Below are positions 1-11,412 of a stretch of 64,000 bases of DNA, piece after piece. The stretch comes from Ridgeia piscesae (Eukaryota; Annelida; Polychaeta; Sabellida; Siboglinidae). The notes below the pieces were generated by a model that was not told where the DNA came from, did not search any database, and saw only the letters and a list, made by a program, of their open reading frames with translations. The first letter of the stretch is position 1, and each line of letters starts with the position of its first letter. The translations under genes were made by a program, and so were the position numbers. Location of the stretch: NCBI GenBank assembly GCA_025642075.2, contig JAODUO010000626.1, forward strand, positions 124,001 through 188,000. Reading direction: 5' to 3'.

Positions 1-224
1 TTTAAGCCAGACATCAACACACCTATGTCAAGACACTTAAGTTATGTGAGTCTTTAAGCCAGACATCAACACACCTATGTCAAGACACTTAAGTTATGTG
101 AGTCTTTAAGCCAGACATCAACACACCTAAGTAAGACACTTAAGTTATGTGAGTCTTTAAGCCAGACATCAACACACCTAAGTAAGACACTTAAGTTATG
201 TGAGTCTTTAAGCCAGACATCAAC
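1..224. repeat. Minisatellite, about 47-52 bp unit, 4+ copies
   Basis: Units start with the shared core 'tttaagccagacatcaac'; some copies lack a 5-6 bp piece. The array runs off the left edge and stops about 30 bases before the acceptor of the exon at 254. Confidence 0.9.
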
Positions 225-253
225 GCAGTCTCTGTCAACACCTCTTCCACCAG

Positions 254-402
254 GTGGCTCTGACGATCCCTGCACCGCCTGTGTCGGACAGTGGCAAACT
301 GCACATCGTGACATACCACGATGACAACACAGTGTCACCCTGCAGCGCCACCTACAAGGTGAACCTTGGCTACATCACGATCCAGGCCTGGCACTTCTCA
401 GG
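254..402 (+). CDS. Penultimate exon of unidentified plus-strand gene
   Basis: It follows acceptor CTTCCACCAG and ends before donor GTAGGT. Only one frame is open; it reads 'VALTIPAPPVSDSGKLHIV' and later 'KVNLGYITIQAWHF'. The final two bases join the exon at 901. I do not recognise the protein. It lies opposite the predicted continuation of SMCHD1. Confidence 0.6.
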
Positions 403-900
403 GTAGGTGGCAGCAGTAGTATTCTCTTTCATAGAACCTCTGACTGAGGCTGGGTGCTTATGATCATAGGTTTTTATTTATTATTACATTTGTTTTTAAG
501 ATACACTGATGGTAAACTGCACAAAAAATTGTGCTGGTTAGATTACTTTATTAATACCAATATTTGCCATTTGAAAATATACAGCGTGCAACCTAACCTA
601 TTCACTTGGTAGACAAAATATCCAGTTTCAAAACAACCTTTACTTGCAATACTGCCAAGGCATGTCAAGTTAACCACAGTGTCCTTTGGTGTTCCCACAC
701 AAACAGCAGACTTCTCTTACAAATCACTACACTGGCTAATTCCAGGAGCTGACACCCTCTTTTTAAGCACTTCTAAAAGCATGTCACAGAGAACCTAAGG
801 AGAGTCAGTGTCACAAACAATTCTAGGACAAACACGTTTCTATAGTGTCTATTTCTGTTGTCAATGCTGTGTCCAAAGCAGTTGTGTTTTGTTCTTGCAG
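403..900 (+). other. Intron of the plus-strand gene
   Basis: AT-rich sequence between the GTAGGT donor at 403 and the TTGCAG acceptor ending at 900. No repeat, transposon end or minus-strand exon was seen in it. Confidence 0.5.
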
Positions 901-991
901 CAAAGGTGCACTGATGACCCGGTCTCGCTGCAAGTTCAAAGCCAGTAGCTCTGCAGAACTCCTACTGAAGCACCTACAGTTGACACAGTGA
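901..991 (+). CDS. Terminal exon of unidentified plus-strand gene
   Basis: The acceptor is TGTTCTTGCAG, preceded by a pyrimidine-rich tract. In the frame set by 254-402 it reads 'GKGALMTRSRCKFKASSSAE' and ends 'LLLKHLQLTQ' with TGA at 989-991. The protein is unidentified. The bases around the stop codon form the first unit of a 60-bp tandem repeat. Confidence 0.6.
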
Positions 992-1136
992 CACTAGTAA
1001 CACAAGGAGTCAGTTGATACTAATGACACATAGGTAGAGTTGACTTAGTGTCACTGCTAACACAAGGAGTCAGTTGATACTAATGACACACAGGTAGAGT
1101 TGACATAGTGTCACTGGTAACACAAGGAATCAGTCA
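979..1136. repeat. 60-bp tandem repeat, 2.6 copies, covering a stop codon
   Basis: The first unit contains the last codons and TGA of the plus-strand gene; the next units repeat it with a few substitutions. Cores such as 'cacaaggagtcagttgatac' recur every 60 bases. Confidence 0.85.
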
Positions 1137-2015
1137 GCAGATGTGATAATGACACCGACACACCGTGATGTCAATGTACCATTGCAAGTGACACAGTGAA
1201 ACTACACTGTATGGTGGTTGACATTCAACATGACATGTCACTGACACTGCTGTGCCAGAAGCCATGCATCTGGGTGAACCATGTGGAATGATACTTCACT
1301 TCATCTGTCACATTTATATGATTTGCCTTGCTAGGTGTCACACTAGAGACAAGAATGTTCTTGGCCAGGCAAGCCTTCACAGAAGGAGAGGGACATTCTG
1401 TTCTTGATCACACAAATGTTCACGTTAAACTTAGTTGTCACTACATGTTGTCAATGACAAGTGTTATATTTAACTACACTCTCTGAATACAGGCAGAGAC
1501 CAATCCTTCTGGTGAGAAAACGTGATAGTTCATAACAGGTTCTTGGTGCTTGTCTTCTGGATTACGTCAGAAACTGGACAAATAAGTACCCTAGTTCAAT
1601 ATTAAGTGTGATAGGGTGATACAAAAAGTGTTATGGATCTTTGCTGGAGTCACAGATGAAACAGTGACAGTTTGGAACCAGAGACAAACCATCTAGTCCA
1701 GTTTGATTACACTTAGATGGCCATGTAACATCCATAGTCCTAATAAATACCATATCATTGCACTTACGTGCTTCACAGTGCATGACAGGACAAGTAATAA
1801 GGTTCAGGTAAAGATGATCCGTCACATGACATTTGTCACGTCATGTCCAGCTGTAACATCACCTGTAGGTTCACATCTGTGTGCGTGCGTGCGTGCGTGC
1901 GTGCGTGCATGCGTGTACATAACTCCTTTTGTTTATTATCTTGCCTGTAAATGGAACAGAATATTCATCGTGGTCGGGTAACACAAATTAAGACTGAAAG
2001 GAATACATGACTGAC
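1137..2015. other. Non-coding stretch with (GTGC)n microsatellite
   Basis: It contains an alternating purine-pyrimidine GTGC run at about 1879-1914, which could adopt Z-DNA. No hinge-domain or coiled-coil exon of SMCHD1 was found on the minus strand. Confidence 0.5.
1742..1747 (+). terminator. Possible polyadenylation signal AATAAA
   Basis: A plus-strand AATAAA 750 bases after the TGA at 989-991. It could end the plus-strand transcript, but such hexamers are frequent in AT-rich DNA and no supporting element was identified. Confidence 0.25.
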
Positions 2016-2151
2016 CGTTATAGAAGAGAAATGGAATGTCATATGTGAGAGCTGGACCTCCGAGTCGTTGTAGTGCTGCAGACTCAACGCTGCAGTGCAG
2101 CACATACTCCTGACCATCTCGACCTGTCGTGTTCTCCTCCAACACCACATT
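2016..2151 (-). CDS. SMCHD1: SMCHD1-like exon 28, last Ig-like repeat
   Basis: 45 codons plus one base; acceptor GTTTCAG, donor GTCAGT. It contains 'NVVLEENTTGRDGQEYVLHC' and ends 'LTYDIPFLFYN'. In vertebrates the '+PFMFYND' motif directly precedes the coiled coil leading to the hinge. No further minus-strand exon was found between 1 and 2015, so the hinge part should lie left of the window or has been lost. Confidence 0.94.
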
Positions 2152-2563
2152 CTGAAACACCAAACACCTCACAATGCTAGTCTCATAACACTCAACAGTC
2201 ATCATATTGCACGACTTAGAAGTGACCACTACATTCTTTCAGCTCCCATCTAGAAGTGGCCACTACATTCTATCAGCTCTACTCTAAATTGACCAAACAT
2301 TTCTGTGAATCCTCATCTGTAGAAGAAGCTCATGAATCTGAGCCTCAACTGTCAAGTGGCCATAACATTATATGCAGTTCTGTAAAGTGACCAGATTCTA
2401 TTGCTCTCACCTGTAAAGTAGAGTTACACATAACTGATATTGTTATACATAACTGATATTGTTTTACAGAAGACTATGTAGTATGTACACACCACTGAAC
2501 CAGAGTCTGGAGACCAGTGCAACAAGAGTTACTGTTTTATGATTAGTGAAGTGAGTTGTCAAC

Positions 2564-3805
2564 AATAGTTCTAGTTCTGTGAGCACACACCAATGAAGTG
2601 ACTAGATAGTTCTAGTTCTGTGAGCCACACACCAATGAAGTGACTAGATAGTTCTAGTTCTGTGACCACACACACCAATGAAGTGACTAGATAGTTCTAG
2701 TTCTGTGAGCACACACACACCAATGAAGTGACTAGATAGTTCTAGTTCTGTGAGCACACACACACCAATGAAGTGACTAGATAGTTCTAGTTCTGTGAGC
2801 ACACACACACCAATGAAGTGACTAGATAGTTCTAGTTCTGTGAGCACACACCAATGAAGTGACTAGATAGTTCTAGTTCTGTGAGCACACACACAATGAA
2901 GTGACTAGATAGTTCTAGTTCTGTGAGCACACACCAATGAAGTGACTAGATAGTTCTAGTTCTGTGAGCACACACACACCAATGAAGTGACTAGATAGTT
3001 CTAGTTCTGTGAGCACACACCAAAAACCAATGAAGTGACTAGATAGTTCTAGTTCTGTGAGCACACACACACCAATGAAGTGACTAGATAGTTCTAGTTC
3101 TGTGAGCACACACACACCAATGAAGTGACTAGATAGTTCTAGTTCTGTGAGCACACACCAATGAAGTGACTAGATAGTTCTAGTTCTGTGAGCACACACA
3201 CACCAATGAAGTGACTAGATAGTTCTAGTTCTGTGAGCACACACACACACCAATGAAGTGACTAGATAGTTCTAGTTCTGTGAGCACACACACACCAATG
3301 AAGTGACTAGATAGTTCTAGTTCTGTGAGCACACACACACCAATGAAGTGACTAGATAGTTCTAGTTCTGTGAGCACACACACCACCAATGAAGTGACTA
3401 GATAGTTCTAGTTCTGTGAGCACACACACACCAATGAAGTGACTAGATAGTTCTAGTTCTGTGAGCACACACACACCAATGAAGTGACTAGATAGTTCTA
3501 GTTCTGTGAGCACACACACACCAATGAAGTGACTAGATAGTTCTAGTTCTGTGAGCACACACACACCAATGAAGTGACTAGATAGTTCTAGTTCTGTGAG
3601 CACACACACCAATGAAGTGACTAGATAGTTCTAGTTCTGTGAGCACACACACACCAATGAAGTGACTAGATAGTTCTAGTTCTGTGAGCACACACACACC
3701 AATGAAGTGACTAGATAGTTCTAGTTCTGTGAGCACACACACACACCAATGAAGTGACTAGATAGTTCTAGTTCTGTGAGCACACACCAATGAAGTGACT
3801 AGATT
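2564..3805. repeat. Minisatellite of about 41-47 bp, about 27 copies
   Basis: Units carry 'tagttctagttctgtgagca' followed by a variable (CA)n and 'ccaatgaagtgactaga'. Length variation comes from the CA run. It fills most of the intron between exons 27 and 28 and does not copy either exon. Confidence 0.95.
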
Positions 3806-4017
3806 TGAACCATATACCATCAAACCTGTATAAGAATACAGGTATTACATACAGTATGTTTCACCGTCAACTCACAATACATTTGAATCTTCCATAAATT
3901 ATGTAATGCTACACCAGAAAAAACAGCATACTATATAGCGTATAAACTATCAGTATATACTGTTTACCACACAGTAGAGCCAAATGATACACAGCTCCAC
4001 AAGTTCTATCAACTCAC

Positions 4018-4176
4018 CTGTAATGTCATCTGACCCTTGGTCAGCGTCTGTGTAAGTCGCTTTGAGTGTCCAGCAAATTCAGGTTTTTCAGTTGCTGCTG
4101 CCACCCCGCTACTGTTGATGATTTCGAGGAAGACTTTGCCGTTAAACTCATTGCCACATGCATTGTCAAACTGGTC
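4018..4176 (-). CDS. SMCHD1: SMCHD1-like exon 27
   Basis: 53 codons, phase 0 at both ends; acceptor CCTCAG, donor GTGAGT. It starts 'DQFDNACGNEFNGKVFLEI' and ends 'LTKGQMTLQ'. It is a standard Ig-like repeat half with 'D.+DN....+.G.+...I' and a closing 'F..G...+..L' strand. Confidence 0.95.
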
Positions 4177-5703
4177 CTGAGGACAAAGAACCCACAAGTG
4201 ATGATAACGCCAGGGTAGTGAGGGTTAGGGTATTCTGAGGACACAGACAGTGTGCAGGAGGCTCAAGTGATGTCTTCAGGTTCATTTTATAACCTTTTTA
4301 GAAAGGCTATGTAACATTTTATGCATGATTTTCGTAAAACAAAACTGATAAATCGCACTTGTTCGAGTCGCATTCTTCGGGGTTTCCCTCACCGCATGGT
4401 GGACATATTTGGTACTACGGGAAAGCCCTGCATGTCCACTGTATGAATCTGCTAGAAGAATTCCTCAATGACGTCAATTTTAGCCAATAGGAAAGTTTAT
4501 CTGAGTGACTTATCTGTAAACAAACGTCACCAGTTGTCAAGTGCAGCTCATAGCGGTCCCTTGATTGGCTTAAAGCTGTGAACGCATCCGCAGTGCGCAC
4601 TCGCTAGCCGTAAACAAGTGGAATCAATCGGTTCGCCGCAATGAAACATTGCTAAATACTAAGGTTATGTTGCGATAACCGCAATAAACTACTTGCAAGA
4701 CACATCTTCGACAATAAGCGCAACATGGGAGGGGTTAAAAATACATCAAAAAGTGAAATTGAAGCAAAACAGCTGAATTAGACACTTGATCATGTACTTG
4801 CGTGACTGCAAATTTCAAACGTTATTTTCTCAGTTTGAAGCTTTCTACCCCAGACATGTTCAATGTCGAATAACTTTGGCTGTGCGTGAGCTAGCTTAAT
4901 TTGTATACATGTGATTCATTTCGTTAGAATAGGTCACATTTGTTTTCACATGTAGTAACAATAATTTAAATTTAAAAACATACATCATTGTCATAATTAA
5001 AAAATTACCATATTTTCTTCGTGAATTACTACAACAATAAAAACACAAACAGTACATCATTCATTGCTTCAAAATGATTCAATTTATAATTATTTAGTGA
5101 AAACATAAACAAATGTAAACAAATTTAATGGTTTCGTGTCAGACTTGAACCAGTGTCCTTCCAATTGTAAAAGCAAACGCACCTAATGAACGCATTTACC
5201 AACTAAGAGCTATGTAGGTAGACCAGCTGGATTTGCGTCTCAGATTTAAAGTGTTACGTTAAGTTTACAACTCCTCCTTCATGCATCAGCATACTGGTGA
5301 TATTAATGTATTATATAACATTTCTGTCTGAAGTTAAATATTTCTAATGTATGTGTCCTTGTGTGGATTATCTTTCATTGGCTGCAATCGCTACAATTAC
5401 TCAGTATCAGAAAACGAGCTGAAGGCAGCGTTGAACCCGAAGTTCAGTCAGGCTTCACCGAAAACCTCTGGCTTCAATTTTGTACCAACATTTTATTCAC
5501 GTGGAACCGTAAGATAAATATTTCTTCCATGTGATGACTAGTGTTTGTATTACATCGGAATATCGCACACTAATTTATCATGACGCTCATTTTAACCCAA
5601 ATCTATCCTAGCAAACATGCTCTGAATACGTAGAAAGGGTCCGCCTGATGTCTGTATGTGTCGTCTTTGACACCATGATACCATATGGTGCCTTGCTTAT
5701 TAA
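4177..5703. other. AT-rich intronic sequence
   Basis: First part of the intron between exons 26 and 27. Apart from the tRNA-like fragment at 5140-5217 I see no gene, array or clear transposon end. Confidence 0.5.
5140..5217 (-). mobile_element. tRNA-like fragment, possible SINE remnant
   Basis: On the minus strand an A-box-like 'TAGCTCTTAGTTGGTAA' is followed about 45 bases later by a B-box-like 'GGTTCAAGTCTG'. The spacing suits a tRNA, but no good acceptor-stem pairing is visible. A degraded tRNA-derived repeat is more likely than a working tRNA gene. Confidence 0.35.
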
Positions 5704-6719
5704 CCCTGCGACCAGCCAGGGCCGATTAATCGGCCGAGACGCCTTCCTGCATAAAAACATTTTTAGTTTGCGTAAACAGTAACCGACCCGTGCACGTTTG
5801 GTATCATCGGATAGCTGACAGGTTTTTCAAGATGGTGTATATTTATTCATGAGCAGGCGGACAAAACATGTGACAAAGTTGATGCCCAAATTTGGGTGGT
5901 TTACTACGCCTTCCGTGACAGATTTACGCATCCATTCATAAAGGCCTGACCCCCGCATAAGTGGCACCAATAAAGAGCTCTGTTCTTGCCCAATCTGGGA
6001 AAAATAAACATGTGAATGGGGCTGGTCTCGCGAATCCGAACCAAGCTTTCAAACACAGCGTCATCTTCCCGCCGGAGCAGAAGTAAACACCAAGATGGCG
6101 GACGTTTGTGTTGAAGAACTTTCTTGATTCAAATGTTTACTTCGGATTATCTAAAGTTACCGCATCTATGTTTCGAAAAAAAAAAAACTGACAGTATTCA
6201 AGAATATGACTATTATACTAGTTGAAATAGTTAGAATGACTTAGGATGCTTTTTGGTCTGCAAAAAATCGACCATTTATCAGCACAACATTTCACCGCTC
6301 GCGCCGCGGGTTTGCGCCAGATGCGAATGTAGCAGCGATCAGCCGGCCTAAAATGGCCTACCTTGATGTTGAAAAAATCATAAAAATAAAGGTTCTCAAC
6401 GGATTTGATTCATTTTTATGTTACTTGGCAGCTAAAACGTATGGCTACATTTGTCTCACAGGAAGTAGGAAATTTGTCCGTTCAGTAATTATTTGGTAGC
6501 AGGATAGTGCGTTTGTTTTTTCCATATATTTTTGGATGATGTTCAGCTAATAATATCACCATGGTTATCTGACATAATAGAGATAGTACAATTTTATTAT
6601 GAAGAGTTCTTTTGGCAGTAAAATGATGCCTTATTCATATTTTTATGATAAATATTTGCAGAGTTATGGTTTTATTGTAAAAGTATGCAACAGAGGATTT
6701 TCGCTGGCTGGTTGCAGGG
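5704..6719. mobile_element. piggyBac-type MITE (family 1), 1016 bp
   Basis: Both ends are flanked by TTAA (5700-5703 and 6720-6723). The terminal inverted repeats read CCCTGCGACCAGCCAG on the left and CCCTGCAACCAGCCAG on the right (15 of 16). No transposase is encoded. TTAA duplication with short inverted repeats is the piggyBac hallmark. It lies in the intron between exons 26 and 27. Confidence 0.85.
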
Positions 6720-6941
6720 TTAACTTTCAGTTTTTATATAGAATTTATATTACAAATGTATTTATATATTTTTTTTTAATATTGTTAAATGTTACGTACA
6801 TATTTAATGTTTATGTATACATGAAAAACTAATTTTAGGTAAAGCTTTGTTTCTATTCCCTTTAATAATGATTTGTTATGTGAATTGGCACAATACAGTT
6901 GGCCTGACATTGTTGGAGACAGTGCTGGGATGTGACCTCAC

Positions 6942-7073
6942 CCTGAGTTCCAGTGTGAGGCTGCGAATGAGAGTGCGACTGGCGAGACTGCGAGCGTTGG
7001 AAACAGTCGGTGTGCCGGGCATCTCAACCGGAACGAGGCTCTGTGGCATCCCAGGGTGCACCTTGATAGCAAT
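6942..7073 (-). CDS. SMCHD1: SMCHD1-like exon 26
   Basis: 44 codons, phase 0 at both ends; acceptor ATAACAG, donor GTGAGG. It contains 'IAIKVHPGMPQSLVPVEMPG' and 'TPTVSNARSLASRTLIRSL'. The 'VSN.RS+ASRTL+R.L.L' stretch is nearly as in vertebrate SMCHD1 and settles the gene identity. Confidence 0.97.
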
Positions 7074-7260
7074 CTGTTATCATAACAATAACATTTACAT
7101 CCATGGTAAGACTGTTCAGGGTTGTTTACACATATCTAAAGTGCTAAGACTTATATACTGATTAATGCAGCTACAAATACAAATCATACTGCAGATGCAG
7201 ACAAATAAAAATGAAAACTGTTAAACTGCTTAGATTTGGTCACCCCAAAACTTAACCATT

Positions 7261-7635
7261 TAGGGAGAATGAGAGAGATAGATGGAGGGGTAGAGGGAGA
7301 GGAAAATGGAGAGGCAGAGATATAGGAAGAGAGGGCGAGAGGGAGGAGAGAGGGTGGGAGAGGGGGAGGGAGGTAGGGAGTAGGGGTAGGGAGGGAGGGG
7401 TAGGAGCGGAGACGGAGGAGAGGAGGGAGAGGGAGAGGGAGAGGGAGAGGGAGAGGAGAGGGAGAGGGAGAGGGAGAGGGAGAGGGAGAGGGAGAGGGAG
7501 AGGGAGAGGGAGAGGGAGAGGGAGAGGGAGAGGGAGAGGGAGAGGGAGAGGGAGAGGGAGAGGGAGAGGGAGAGGGAGAGGGAGAGGGAGAGGGAGAGGG
7601 AGAGGGAGAGGGAGAGGGAGAGGGAGAGGGAGAGC
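7261..7635. repeat. (GGGAGA)n polypurine tract
   Basis: A perfect hexanucleotide run from about 7425 to 7634 (about 35 copies) grades into imperfect purine-rich sequence back to 7261. It begins 30 bases past the donor of exon 25. Long reading frames across it are a by-product of the hexamer period. Confidence 0.97.
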
Positions 7636-7665
7636 GACACATGCCAGTGATGACACTTAACCCAC

Positions 7666-7750
7666 CTCGTGGCTGTCAACTTGGTGTTTGTGGTCATTGT
7701 ACACAAACATGATGTGATACGTGCCTGTCTTCTGAGGAACCTTTCTGTTC
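7666..7750 (-). CDS. SMCHD1: SMCHD1-like exon 25
   Basis: One base completes Thr, then 28 codons ending in phase 0; acceptor TTGCAG, donor GTGGGT. It contains 'NRKVPQKTGTYHIMFVY' and 'NDHKHQVDSHE'. '+VP.K.GTY.I.F......K....SE' matches SMCHD1. A pure-purine hexanucleotide tract begins 30 bases beyond the donor. Confidence 0.92.
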
Positions 7751-8746
7751 CTGCAACAGCAACCATCACAACACAACTCTTTACTGAAACAGACCAGCCA
7801 AAACCGCTCAACCCCTGCTGTGGGCAGATGAAATAAAACCACCCAGTAAATTTGCAGGTCGAAGAAATGTGCTTTTGCCTTCTTGCATTTGTGAATCTTA
7901 AGCTGATAAAAACATCGCTGAGTGTGTTGATAGGCTGCGCAAAGTTCAACAATTTATCCGCAGCAGGGCTATGCAGTGAGACGATGTTGTAGTGCACTGC
8001 AACTGGCTGGAAGATGACATGTTGTGTGGTGCCTTAGCCAACACCAAACAAACAGACATGGAGAACTTCTTCAAAGGTCATTAAGTTGACATTCTGTGTG
8101 TGCGGGCATGCGCGTGTGATCGTTACATCAGATATAACAAACTCTTTAGCTATCCACAAAGTAGTTCGTTAATAAGCGTGTTGCACTGTATTGAGATTGT
8201 CTCGCAATAATTTTGAGTTTGAGATAACTATGTCTGCAGACTCAGTACTACTTACAACAGTCATGGAGACCATAATATTATTGCCCAACTATGTTGTCTT
8301 TTTGTTTTTGCTGCCGAGAAACAAAGCAGATGATCCATTGGCAGAATCTTCATTTTGCTGTTATGCAGCTATCTTGTTGATCGAAGCGCCATGCAGATAT
8401 GATTGGTAGATGATTGTAATTTTGAATAAAAAAAGATTTTGTGTTTTCACTCACGTTGATGTCGTTTACAAAAACAATTGTAATTTGAAAACTACATGAG
8501 TATTTGGTAAATTACTAGATCAAAACTAGCATACATGGCTACATTTGTGTATAGACATCAAACACAACTGAGACACAATAGTAAACATGAAACTAAACAT
8601 GACAGTGATGACACACGCATTAAACAAGACAGATGATACACTAAACATGCCTTGGAGACTCACTAAAAACACTGACACTACGTTAACTTGGCTCACTTCA
8701 CACACATAGCTAACATTACATCAAATTACAAATAAGATTGACATAC
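7751..8746. other. Intron between exons 24 and 25, no array
   Basis: Ordinary AT-rich intron sequence. No transposon ends, repeats or exons were recognised on either strand. Confidence 0.5.
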
Positions 8747-8924
8747 GTGAAGAGAAAGTGTCCTTCGCTGGCACCTTTTTTCCTTGTGTCTGGGACAAAG
8801 GTTATCACCTTGGCAGTTGACATGTCACCACCAGTTGACACAGGCCGCAGTCGCATCAACAGGTGAGACGCTTTGGCAGATGTCATCACTGTCTCATCTT
8901 CAGAGATCACCTTCACAGCGAAGT
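8747..8924 (-). CDS. SMCHD1: SMCHD1-like exon 24
   Basis: 58 codons with two-base split codons at both ends; acceptor CATCTAG, donor GTATGT. It contains 'FAVKVISEDETVMTSAKASH' and 'LLMRLRPVSTGG', ending 'GHFLF'. 'F.V.VISED..+....A' followed by 'S.....W/R..STSG' matches SMCHD1. Its first 22 bases plus acceptor are duplicated in the upstream array. Confidence 0.94.
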
Positions 8925-11275
8925 CTAGATGAAATTGACAACAACTTAAGATATCACTTACACAGCAGTCTAGATGAAATTGACAACTTAAGATATAACG
9001 TTCACAGCGAAGCATAAATGAAGAGACAACTTATTAAGAGATCACGTTCACAGTGAAGTCTAGAGGGAAGTGACACCTTGAAAGAGTTCCTCCATGGGGA
9101 AGTCTAGAGGGAAGTGACACCTTGAAAGAGTTCCTCCGTGGGGAAGTTTAGAGGGAAGTGACACCTTGAAAGAGTTCCTCCATGGGGAAGTCTGGAGGGA
9201 AGTGACACCTTGAAAGAGTTCCTTCGTGGGAAAGTCTAGAGGGAAGTGACACCTTGAAAGAGTTCCTCCGTGGGGAAGTCTAGAGGGAAGTGACACCTTG
9301 AAAGAGTTCCTCCATGGGGAAGTCTAGAGGGAAGTGACACGTTGAAAGAGTTCCTCCATGGGGAAGTTTAGAGGGAAGTGTCACCTTGAAAGAGTTCCTC
9401 CGTGGGGAAGTCTGGAGGGAAGTGACACCTTGAAAGAGTTCCTTCGTGGGGTAGTAGTCTAGAGGGAAGTGACACCTTGAAAGAGTTCCTTCGTGGGGTA
9501 GTAGTCTAGAGGGAAGTGTCACTTTGAAAGAGTTCCTCCATGGGGTAGTAGTCTAGAGGGAAGTGTCACCTTGAAAGAGTTCCTCCATGGGGTAGTAGTC
9601 TAGAGGGAAGTGTCACTTTGAAAGAGTTCCTCCATGGGGTAGTAGTCTAGAGGGAAGTGACACTTTGAAAGAGTTCCTCCATGGGGTAGTAGTCTAGAGG
9701 GAAGTGTCACTTTGAAAGAGTTCTTCCATGGGGTAGTAGTCTAGAGGGAAGTGACACCTTGAAAGAGTTCCTCCATGGGGTAGTAGTCTAGAGGGAAGTG
9801 TCACCTTGAAAGAGTTCCTCCATGGGGTAGTAGTTTACAGGGAAGTGTCACCTTGAAAGAGTTCCTCCATGGGGTAGTAGTCTAGAGGGAAGTGTCACCT
9901 TGAAAGAGTTCCTCCATGGGGTAGTAGTCTAGAGGGAAGTGTCACCTTGAAAGAGTTCCTCCATGGGGTAGTAGTCTAGAGGGAAGTGACACTTTGAAAG
10001 AGTTCCTCCATGGGGTAGTAGTCTAGAGGGAAGTGTCACCTTGAAAGAGTTCCTCCATGGGGTAGTAGTTTACAGGGAAGTGACACTTTGAAAGAGTTCC
10101 TCCATGGGGTAGTAGTTTAGAGGGAAGTGTCACCTTGAAAGAGTTCCTCCATGGGGTAGTAGTCTAGAGGGAAGTGTCACCTTGAAAGAGTTCCTCCATG
10201 GGGTAGTAGTTTAGAGGGAAGTGTCACCTTGAAAGAGTTCCTCCATGGGGTAGTAGTCTAGAGGGAAGTGTCACCTTGAAAGAGTTCCTCCATGGGGTAG
10301 TAGTTTAGAGGGAAGTGTCACCTTGAAAGAGTTCCTCCATGGGGTAGTAGTCTAGAGGGAAGTGTCACCTTGAAAGAGTTCCTCCATGGGGTAGTAGTTT
10401 AGAGGGAAGTGACACTTTGAAAGAGTTCCTCCATGGGGTAGTAGTTTAGAGGGAAGTGTCACCTTGAAAGAGTTCCTCCATGGGGTAGTAGTCTAGAGGG
10501 AAGTGTCACCTTGAAAGAGTTCCTCCATGGGGTAGTAGTTTAGAGGGAAGTGACACCTTGAAAGAGTTCCTCCGTGGGGAAGTTTAGAGGGAAGTGACAC
10601 CTTGAACAAGTTCCTCCGTGAGGAAGTCTAGAGGGAAGTGTCACCTTGAACGAATTCCTCCATGGGGAAGTCTAGAGGGAAGTGTCACCTTGAACAAGTT
10701 CCTCCGTGAGGAAGTCTAGAGGCAAGTGTCACCTTGAACAAATTCCTCATTGGGGGAGTCTAGAGGGAAGTGTCACCTTGAACGAGTTCCTCCGTGGGGC
10801 AGTCTAGAGGGAAGTGACACCTTGAACGAGTTCCTCCGTGGGGAAGTCTAGAGGGAAGTGACACCTTGAACGAGTTCCTCCGTGGGGCAGTCTAGAGGGA
10901 TGTGACACCTTGAACGAGTTCCTGCGTGGGGAAGTCTATGGGGAAGTGACACCTTGAACGAGTTCCTCCATGGGGCAGTCTAGAGGGAAGTGACACCTTG
11001 AACGAGTTCCTCCGTGGGGAAGTCTAGAGGGAAGTGACACCTTGAACGAGTTCCTCCGTGGGGAAGTCTAGAGGGAAGTGACACCTTGAACTAGTTTCTC
11101 CGTGGGGAAGTCTAGAGGGAAGTGACACCTTGAACGAGTTCCTCCATAGGGAAGTCTAGAGGGAAGTGACACCTTGAACGAGTTCCTCCATAGGGAAGTC
11201 TAGAGGGAAGTGACACCATGAACGAGTTTCTCCGTGGGGAAGTCTAGAGGGAAGTGTCACCTTGAACAAGATTTT
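8920..11275. repeat. 44-48 bp minisatellite spanning the exon 24 acceptor, about 50 copies
   Basis: Near the exon, three long diverged units copy the acceptor and the first 22 or so exon bases (compare 8903-8930 with 8943-8976 and 9036-9065). Farther units keep the core 'gaagtctagagggaagtg', that is CTAG|ACTTC on the minus strand. Two subfamilies differ by 'gaag' versus 'gtagtag', in blocks. Confidence 0.95.
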
Positions 11276-11412
11276 AGAGATCAAGTAAGTCTTGCAAGAG
11301 AGTAACACCTTAAATCTTTTTTGTCTTTTGTCAAATATTTTTGTCATTTGTTTACAAATCTTACAGCCTATATGTAGCATACATAGTTTGCTATCTGTAA
11401 CAGTTCACATTA

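Noticed and set aside
5140..5217. Functional tRNA gene
   Set aside because: A and B boxes are only approximate and no convincing acceptor stem could be drawn.
6599..6832. 77-codon AT-rich plus-strand frame
   Set aside because: It crosses the right end of the piggyBac MITE at 6719, so it is not a conserved gene.
7184..7997. Pro-Ser, Pro-Leu and Ser-Leu repeat proteins
   Set aside because: All three frames of the GGGAGA hexamer are open; simple repeat, not coding.
8191..8409. 72-codon plus-strand frame as a gene
   Set aside because: No splice sites, similarity or codon pattern to support it; it lies in a plain intron on the non-coding strand.
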